Below, in pieces: positions 59,555-64,000 of a stretch of 64,000 bases of DNA. Source of the stretch: Desulfobacula sp. GTDB lineage: Bacteria; Desulfobacterota; Desulfobacteria; Desulfobacterales; Desulfobacteraceae. The stretch is from positions 62,001 through 126,000 of the forward strand of contig JAMPXP010000003.1 of NCBI GenBank assembly GCA_023701135.1, given 5' to 3'. Under the pieces are notes generated by a model that was not told the DNA's origin, did no database searches, and worked only from the letters and a program-made list of their open reading frames with translations. The position numbers and the translations under genes are program-made. How positions within the stretch are numbered: the first letter of the stretch is position 1; the number at the start of each line of letters is the position of its first letter.

Positions 59555-60007
59555 ATGAACAAAAGAAAAATTGAATTCTATGTGGGCCTGTTTGTGGTCC
59601 TAGGGTTGATATGCAGCATTTATCTTGTTGTAGTTCTAGGCGAAATCGGGTTCCTAAGGGATACAAGGTATCCGGTATATGGGTTTTTTACTTCTGTTTC
59701 AGGGCTTAAAAAAGGTGCCCGGGTTGAAATGGCCGGGGTTGAAATCGGGATTGTTTCAAATGTCACGATTGATAAAGAACGACTGCTGGCCAAGGTAGAA
59801 TTGAGCATTGATAAAAATATAACACTTACGGAAGATGTGATTGCCTCTGTAAAAACATCTGGTATAATAGGACAAAAATATATTGACATTGCCCCCGGCG
59901 GCTCCGACACCATGCTTGAACCGGGTCAGGAAATATATAATACAGAGTCATCGCTGGACATTGAATCCCTTGTCAGAAAATTGATATTCAACAAGGATAA
60001 AAATTAG
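59555..60007 (+). CDS. mlaD: MlaD-type MCE-domain substrate-binding protein
   Basis: 150 residues: one N-terminal membrane helix ('FYVGLFVVLGLICSIYLVVVLG') and a single MCE domain with 'YPVYGFFTSVSGLKKGARVEMAGVEIGIVSNVTID' and 'VIASVKTSGIIGQKYIDIAPGG'. Forms a hexameric ring in the periplasm on the MlaEF transporter. 33 bases after mlaF, with an AAGGAAGGG ribosome-binding site. Confidence 0.95.
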   Translation: MNKRKIEFYVGLFVVLGLICSIYLVVVLGEIGFLRDTRYPVYGFFTSVSGLKKGARVEMAGVEIGIVSNVTIDKERLLAKVELSIDKNITLTEDVIASVKTSGIIGQKYIDIAPGGSDTMLEPGQEIYNTESSLDIESLVRKLIFNKDKN

Positions 60008-60087
60008 TTTTCATTGCCTTTAAAAATGAAACATCTTCTTTCCATGTTTCATTATGATAATAACCGGTTAAAAATAAAGGAAAAACA

Positions 60088-60939
60088 ATGGGGAAAACAT
60101 ATTCTTTTTCAATCATGGCAGTTATCGTATCTGTTTTTATCCTGAGAATGGATCTTTTCGCGCAGGAGGTCAACCCCGTTGCCCCTTTATTATCAGAAGA
60201 TTCCCTTTCTCTAAGTTCAAACAATCCCATTAACAACACTGCATTTTTTCTTGCCCAGGGCACTCAGATCAAACCCGAGCAAGATTCTTCCGAAGATGAG
60301 ATATTTGAAGACTACCAGAACTCAGGAAAAATCCAGCCTGTCTCCGATCCGCTTTATTATTTCAATTATGCCATGTATACGTTTAATGACGTTCTCTATT
60401 TTGCCGTGCTTCAACCCATTTCCTCAAGCTATAAGGCCCTCACTCCCCCCTTGTTTCGAAAAGGGGTGAGTCATTTTTTTCATAATCTTCTTTTCCCTGT
60501 CCGGTTTGTCAATAACCTCCTGCAAGGACGGATCAAAGATGCCGGAACGGAAATTGAAATTTTTCTTATCAATTCCACCATAGGCGTTTTAGGCTTCGGT
60601 CAGGTTGCCCAGAATGAATTCGGGCTTAAGACCTGTGATGAAGATCTGGGTCAGACCTTTGGCTCCTATGCCATTGGAAATGGGTTCTATCTTGTTCTCC
60701 CGGTACTTGGACCGTCAACTTTAAGGGATGCTGTGGGGCTTGCCGGAGATTCTTTTTTAACCCCGGTCAATTATGTTGACCCCTGGGAACTTTCCATGGG
60801 CATTAAATCATATGATACGATTAATTCATTGTCATTTCGGTTAGGGGATTATGAAGCATTAAAAGCTGCTGCCGTCGAACCCTATATTGCCATCCGGAAT
60901 GCATATATTCAAAACCGGGAAAAGAAGATCAAAGAATAG
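60088..60939 (+). CDS. mlaA: MlaA/VacJ family outer-membrane lipid-asymmetry protein
   Basis: 283 residues with a signal peptide ('MAVIVSVFILRMDLFAQE') and a long low-complexity linker, then the VacJ domain from about residue 87: 'DPLYYFNYAMYTFNDVLYFAVLQPISSSYKALTP', 'FFHNLLFPVRFVNNLLQGRIKDAGTEIEIFLINSTIGVLGF', 'CDEDLGQTFGSYAIGNGFYLVLPVLGPSTLRDAVG'. E. coli MlaA is a lipoprotein, but no lipobox cysteine is present here; the only cysteine is inside the domain. It follows mlaD by 80 bases. No mlaC or mlaB gene is in the cluster. Confidence 0.92.
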   Translation: MGKTYSFSIMAVIVSVFILRMDLFAQEVNPVAPLLSEDSLSLSSNNPINNTAFFLAQGTQIKPEQDSSEDEIFEDYQNSGKIQPVSDPLYYFNYAMYTFNDVLYFAVLQPISSSYKALTPPLFRKGVSHFFHNLLFPVRFVNNLLQGRIKDAGTEIEIFLINSTIGVLGFGQVAQNEFGLKTCDEDLGQTFGSYAIGNGFYLVLPVLGPSTLRDAVGLAGDSFLTPVNYVDPWELSMGIKSYDTINSLSFRLGDYEALKAAAVEPYIAIRNAYIQNREKKIKE

Positions 60940-60941
60940 GA

Positions 60942-61748
60942 TTATTCAAACAGATCCGTCCTTCTGTTGGGCAGAAAATATTTCATGGGATGGGATCGAA
61001 CATTGATGAGAAGCGTTTTTTCAATGCTGATGAGATGAACCCCTTCAGCATTATCAATGGATTTGTAAGCCACATGTCCATCCGGGCCGATAAAGAGACA
61101 TAGGCCAGGGAACAAAAGTCCTTTTCCGTTATCTCCGGTTTGGTTTAAGGCGACAATATAAACCCCGTTGTCAAATGCCCGGGCCCGAAGATGCCGGACC
61201 CATGAATCATATTTTTCCTGAGAGCTGCCCCGGGGTGATGCATGGGGGATAAAAATCACATCGGCCTGTTTCAAGGCCATGGCCAGGGAAAGTTCCGGAA
61301 AATGGGCATCGTAACACAGTTGAATTCCAAACATCAGACCACTGGACTTGAATACGGAGATTGTATTTCCTGCGGAATAATATTTTTTTTCAAAGGGGGA
61401 AATATGTATTTTCCTGTAAACATCTGAGGAGCCATCTGGCTTGAAAATTAAATGAGAAGAATATATGCGTTTATCCGGTGCTTTCTCTGCCAACCCGACC
61501 AGCAGGGTGACGTTTGATGTCTGAGCCATGCGTTTAAACAAGGTCAGCATCTCTTCTGCAACAGGTCGTGCGATGGTATGGATATCATCATTGACCACAT
61601 ACCCGGTTAAATTCATTTCAGGAAAAACGATGAGGCTGGCCCCTTTTTTCAGGGCAATGGTTATGAAATTCAGGGTGGATTCAAGATTTTTTTCATAATT
61701 ACCAGCCGTGCAGTTTTGAACCACCAAGGCTGTTTTTATGGTATTCAT
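60942..61748 (-). CDS. Nitrilase-superfamily carbon-nitrogen hydrolase
   Basis: 268 residues. The catalytic triad of the superfamily is visible: Glu in 'VFPEMNLTGYV', Lys in 'YRKIHISPFE' and Cys in 'LCYDAHFPELSLAMA'. Also typical: 'WVRHLRARAFDNGVYIVALNQTG'. These enzymes hydrolyse amide or nitrile C-N bonds; the substrate here is unknown, omega-amidase or N-carbamoyl amidase types being closest in length. It overlaps the ahbA gene by 4 bases and is translationally coupled to it. It converges with mlaA (2 bases between stops). Confidence 0.9.
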   Translation of the reverse strand: MNTIKTALVVQNCTAGNYEKNLESTLNFITIALKKGASLIVFPEMNLTGYVVNDDIHTIARPVAEEMLTLFKRMAQTSNVTLLVGLAEKAPDKRIYSSHLIFKPDGSSDVYRKIHISPFEKKYYSAGNTISVFKSSGLMFGIQLCYDAHFPELSLAMALKQADVIFIPHASPRGSSQEKYDSWVRHLRARAFDNGVYIVALNQTGDNGKGLLFPGLCLFIGPDGHVAYKSIDNAEGVHLISIEKTLLINVRSHPMKYFLPNRRTDLFE

Positions 61749-62200
61749 ACCTTGAAATTGGCGCTGATTTTAAAAACTGTTGTAGCCGGCAGGTTCAATA
61801 TGGGTTTAACCTGGGTTTTTTCACTGATTTCCTTCAGGCTTTTTTGAATGATTTCAACCGAAGGGGCAATAAAGGTAAACCAGATATTGAAATCGTGGCC
61901 TCTTTGATAATTATGGGTTACGCCTGCATAGGAATTAACGGTTTGTGTAAAAAGATCGATTTTTTCTTCCGGTACCCGTGCAGTGCAGAGAGTGGAATAA
62001 TAACCCAGTTTATCAGGACTGAAATTACCGCCAATACGACGAATCAGCATATCTTTTTTCATCTGTCGAATTCGCCTGATCACTTCTGCTTCCGTAAGGC
62101 CCAGTTTTTGAGCAATGATATCATAGGGCCGGGGATCAATGGGGAAATCCATCTGGATATTATTTAAAAGGGTTTTGTTGATATTATCGATGCCGGGCAT
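61745..62200 (-). CDS. ahbA: Siroheme decarboxylase subunit, AhbA type (Lrp/AsnC-like fold)
   Basis: 151 residues. An AsnC-like HTH ('LLNNIQMDFPIDPRPYDIIAQKLGLTEAEVIRRIRQMKKDMLIRRIGGNFSPDKLGYYSTL') is followed by a RAM-like ligand domain with 'VTHNYQRGHDFNIWFTFIAP'. The combination FPIDPRPY plus RRIGGNFxxxKLGY is that of AhbA; AhbB usually has a different middle. With AhbB it decarboxylates siroheme to didecarboxysiroheme in the alternative heme pathway used by sulfate reducers and archaea. The partner ahbB is not in the window. It is followed by the overlapping nitrilase gene. Confidence 0.85.
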   Translation of the reverse strand: MPGIDNINKTLLNNIQMDFPIDPRPYDIIAQKLGLTEAEVIRRIRQMKKDMLIRRIGGNFSPDKLGYYSTLCTARVPEEKIDLFTQTVNSYAGVTHNYQRGHDFNIWFTFIAPSVEIIQKSLKEISEKTQVKPILNLPATTVFKISANFKV

Positions 62201-62252
62201 TTATCGAAACTCCTGAGCTTTTGGACGGGCATTCGTCCTGGCACATTAACAA

Positions 62253-62285
62253 TAAAGGCCCTGCACCAAAGATGCAGAGCCTTTA
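62253..62285 (-). terminator. Terminator hairpin after dsrC
   Basis: Thirteen-base arms (62253-62265 and 62273-62285) pair along their full length in the minus-strand RNA, using one G-U pair; loop 7 bases. The T run is short. It lies 32 bases beyond the dsrC stop and isolates dsrC from ahbA. Confidence 0.65.
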
Positions 62286-62317
62286 AATTCAATGAACAAT
62301 GTCGAATGCGGGATTAT

Positions 62318-62635
62318 CTATACACATCCGGTTGGCTTGGGAAGACCGGCCATTTTGCAGGCGCCTTTTCCCGGTCCTGACGGAAACAATTCATAGATGT
62401 GTTTCAGTTTGAATTTTGTGAGCTTGGAAAGAACACGAACCATGGGGGCGATACCATTTTTTTCATAATAATCCTGAAGAACTTTGATCAGTGTCCAATG
62501 TTCCTCTGTCAGCTCATCAATTCCTTCCTGAGTTTTGACATAATCAACCCACTCGTCACAATATGTATTGTAATCAAGAAGGAATCCATCCTCATCTATT
62601 TCAAAAGATTTCCCATTAAACTCGATTGTTGCCAT
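62318..62635 (-). CDS. dsrC: DsrC, sulfur-carrier protein of dissimilatory sulfite reductase
   Basis: 105 residues, normal for DsrC. The flexible C-terminal arm 'GPGKGACKMAGLPKPTGCV' keeps both redox cysteines, Cys93 and the penultimate Cys104, ten residues apart, which separates true DsrC from TusE and other one-cysteine relatives. It carries the trisulfide intermediate from DsrAB to the DsrMKJOP membrane complex and is the clearest marker of sulfate/sulfite respiration here. The ATG lies 9 bases after a perfect AGGAGG. As usual in this group it stands alone, away from dsrAB. Confidence 0.97.
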   Translation of the reverse strand: MATIEFNGKSFEIDEDGFLLDYNTYCDEWVDYVKTQEGIDELTEEHWTLIKVLQDYYEKNGIAPMVRVLSKLTKFKLKHIYELFPSGPGKGACKMAGLPKPTGCV

Positions 62636-62675
62636 TTAAAATTTCCTCCTGTAAGTAATTAATTTCTATCATTTT

Positions 62676-62692
62676 TAAGACATACTGTCTTA
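62676..62692. promoter_or_regulatory. Inverted repeat in the dsrC leader
   Basis: Perfect palindrome TAAGACA-TAC-TGTCTTA located about 15-30 bases downstream of the predicted dsrC start site. AAGACATA recurs in direct orientation at 62706-62713, 29 bases away, touching the -10 box. The arrangement looks like an operator; no regulator can be named. Confidence 0.5.
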
Positions 62693-62712
62693 GCTTCAAT
62701 AATTAAAGACAT

Positions 62713-62742
62713 AACATATCTTAAGCAATAGTTGCTTGTCAA
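62713..62742 (-). promoter_or_regulatory. Sigma-70 promoter of dsrC
   Basis: On the minus strand, perfect TTGACA (62737-62742), 18-base spacer, TATGTT (62713-62718). The predicted leader is about 70 bases. DsrC is usually among the most expressed proteins in sulfate reducers, which fits a strong -35 box. Confidence 0.65.
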
Positions 62743-62759
62743 TATAAAATAAGCCTGAA

Positions 62760-63605
62760 TCAATATTCTTTCGGTGTCTTGTTCAACTGCGCCAGAGTGA
62801 AGACCGGGCCGTCTTTGCACACCAATTCCTTTCCGATATTGCACCTGCCGCACATACCGATACCGCATTTCATCCTGTTTTCAAGGGACATGATGATCTG
62901 GTGCTCTTTATATCCCAGGGCCGTCAGGGCAGGCTGGGTAAATTTGATCATAATGGGTGGTCCGCAGATAATGGCATAGGTGTCGGCATCGGCCTTAGGT
63001 GCATTCTGTTCTACGATCTGGGGGACAAATCCCTTGTGATACTTCCAGGTCGGGTCATTGGTGCCGTCAACGGTAATATGCATGCGGATATCATCCCTTT
63101 TTTCCCATTCATACAGTTCTTCTCTGTAGAGAAGCATGCCCGGCGATCTTGCCCCATAGACCACATCAATATTTTTAAATTTTTTCCGGTTGGCCGGGTC
63201 CAGCATATAAATAATGGATGATCTCAGGGTGGTAAAGGCAAACCCGCCGCCGATGATGACCACATTTTTATTTTCCAGTTTATCCCAGGGATACCAGTTG
63301 CCCAGGGGGCCCCGGATACCCATGATATCGCCGACCTTCATGTTGTGCAGATGGGAGGTCACCACACCGGTCCGGAATACCGTAAATTTGACAAAGCCTT
63401 TCTCCACAGGGGAGGAGGCAATCCCGATGGGGATTTCTCCTACGCCGGGGATGGAGAGTTCGGCGAACTGACCGGCCCGGTATGAAAATTTCTTTTCATC
63501 TTCAGGGTCGAGAAAAACAAATTTAAAGGTCTTTAAAGACTTATCTTCAGTTGCAATTTCAATATCATCAATGCGAACCGGATAAGGCAGATAGGGATTT
63601 TCCAT
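62760..63605 (-). CDS. FAD/NAD(P)-binding oxidoreductase with 2Fe-2S domain (HdrABC-FlxABCD/AsrB-like)
   Basis: 281 residues. Ferredoxin-reductase fold: FAD part ('YRAGQFAELSIPG', 'PIGIASSP'), NAD-binding part ('VVIIGGGFAFTTLRSSI', 'DTYAIICGPPIMIKF') and a C-terminal dihydroorotate-dehydrogenase-type 2Fe-2S motif 'CGIGMCGRCNIGKELVCKDGP' with four cysteines. Relatives are AsrB, hydrogenase gamma subunits and FlxA-type subunits that feed electrons from NADH to heterodisulfide-reductase-like complexes. The upstream neighbour, an Fe-S protein 17 bases away, supports an Flx/Hdr or Asr-like complex. The precise complex is outside the window. Confidence 0.88.
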   Translation of the reverse strand: MENPYLPYPVRIDDIEIATEDKSLKTFKFVFLDPEDEKKFSYRAGQFAELSIPGVGEIPIGIASSPVEKGFVKFTVFRTGVVTSHLHNMKVGDIMGIRGPLGNWYPWDKLENKNVVIIGGGFAFTTLRSSIIYMLDPANRKKFKNIDVVYGARSPGMLLYREELYEWEKRDDIRMHITVDGTNDPTWKYHKGFVPQIVEQNAPKADADTYAIICGPPIMIKFTQPALTALGYKEHQIIMSLENRMKCGIGMCGRCNIGKELVCKDGPVFTLAQLNKTPKEY

Positions 63606-63622
63606 GTTTCCTCCTTTGTTCG

Positions 63623-64000
63623 CTATTCTTTTTTTTCATATGAATTCATTATCTTGCACACCTCACGGATATCGATATTGACCGGGCAGCTTTTAACACA
63701 CCGGCCACATCCGACACACATGATTCCCTGATCATATTTATCCAGAAAATATTTGAGTTTATGCATGAACCGTTGCCTGACCCTCTGGGTTTTACTGTCC
63801 CGGGGGTTGTGCCCGGTGGCATGCTTTGTAAACAGGGGAGACATGCAGGTATCCCAGTTTCTGAACCGGGAGGCGGATTTTTGTTTGGCCTCGTCCTGGA
63901 TATCAAAACACCAACAGGTCGGGCAGACAAAGGTGCAGGTGCCGCAATTGATGCAGGAAAAAGCAATATCATCCCAGAAGGGCGCTTCATGGAGTTCCAG
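63623..64000 (-). CDS. 4Fe-4S dicluster protein, C-terminal part (cut by window edge)
   Basis: The frame is open to base 64000 and the N-terminus is missing. The visible 125 residues contain a first cluster motif 'CINCGTCTFVCPTC' and a second 'CVGCGRCVKSCPVN', with 'WDTCMSPLFTKHATGHNPR' between them, a pattern seen in AsrA-like/hydrogenase beta-like subunits that partner the flavoprotein encoded 17 bases downstream. The ATG-initiated internal frame beginning 'MSPLFTK' is not the true start. It relays electrons between the flavin subunit and another partner. Confidence 0.85.
   Translation of the reverse strand: MELHEAPFWDDIAFSCINCGTCTFVCPTCWCFDIQDEAKQKSASRFRNWDTCMSPLFTKHATGHNPRDSKTQRVRQRFMHKLKYFLDKYDQGIMCVGCGRCVKSCPVNIDIREVCKIMNSYEKKE

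Overview
This 64 kb window is a gene-dense chromosomal segment from a Gram-negative, anaerobic, sulfate-reducing Desulfobacterota, most likely a member of the Desulfobacteraceae (genus not determinable). The lineage evidence is a two-cysteine DsrC, a siroheme decarboxylase of the AhbA type (heme made from siroheme), a flavin/Fe-S oxidoreductase pair of the type that accompanies Hdr complexes, a 2-hydroxyacyl-CoA dehydratase-type activase, and a tmRNA tag ADDYNYAVAA. I see no phage, insertion sequence, CRISPR or integron. Almost everything is intact; one gene (46.3 kb) looks like a decayed glycogen synthase fragment.

Layout. 0-1.3 kb: 3' end of a hybrid sensor kinase. 1.3-4.7 kb (-): topA and dprA. 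4.8-10.2 kb (-): yajC-secD-secF with a LysM-like membrane protein and RNase G/E. 10.3-15.9 kb (-): mltF, parC, parE. 16.0-19.9 kb (+): a very large class I adenylate cyclase carrying helical-repeat and pentapeptide-repeat regions. 19.9-20.6 kb (-): LOG-family protein. 20.8-23.8 kb (+): ptsH-ptsI-smpB, translationally coupled, followed by the tmRNA gene. 24.3-30.5 kb: a methyltransferase directly followed by a membrane hybrid kinase, with a convergent REC-PAS-GGDEF-EAL protein. 30.7-34.2 kb: an ArfB-like release factor, DUF503, a duplicated unknown protein, CheR, and a run of small membrane or exported proteins including a secreted pseudo-receiver. 34.4-38.7 kb: ABC-F ATPase, a small membrane protein, and a PilB/GspE ATPase with a C-terminal cyclic-nucleotide-binding domain. 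38.7-40.7 kb: queH, yggS, maf and tRNA-Leu(UAA). 40.9-48.4 kb: signalling and accessory block (CheB-CheR fusion, PAS-LuxR regulator, glycogen-binding module, glycogen synthase remnant, DRR-rich basic protein, PAS histidine kinase). 48.6-53.2 kb: murA, comEC, unknown coiled-coil membrane protein. 53.1-57.9 kb (-): 1405-residue CoA-dehydratase activase fusion and a ribbon-helix-helix-like gene. 58-60.9 kb (+): mlaE-F-D-A. 60.9-64 kb (-): nitrilase-family protein, ahbA, dsrC, and the flavin/Fe-S pair cut by the window edge.

Themes. The window encodes a likely cAMP producer (class I cyclase) and a likely cAMP reader (pilus/secretion ATPase with a CNB domain), so second-messenger control of a type IV pilus or type II secretion motor is the strongest new hypothesis. 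The methyltransferase-sensor kinase pair resembles in layout the PhcB-PhcS fatty-acid methyl ester quorum-sensing system. comEC and dprA, with a PilB homologue, are pieces of a natural transformation pathway. tmRNA/SmpB and an ArfB-like protein give two ribosome-rescue routes. All functional calls rest on reading motifs by eye; no database search was run.
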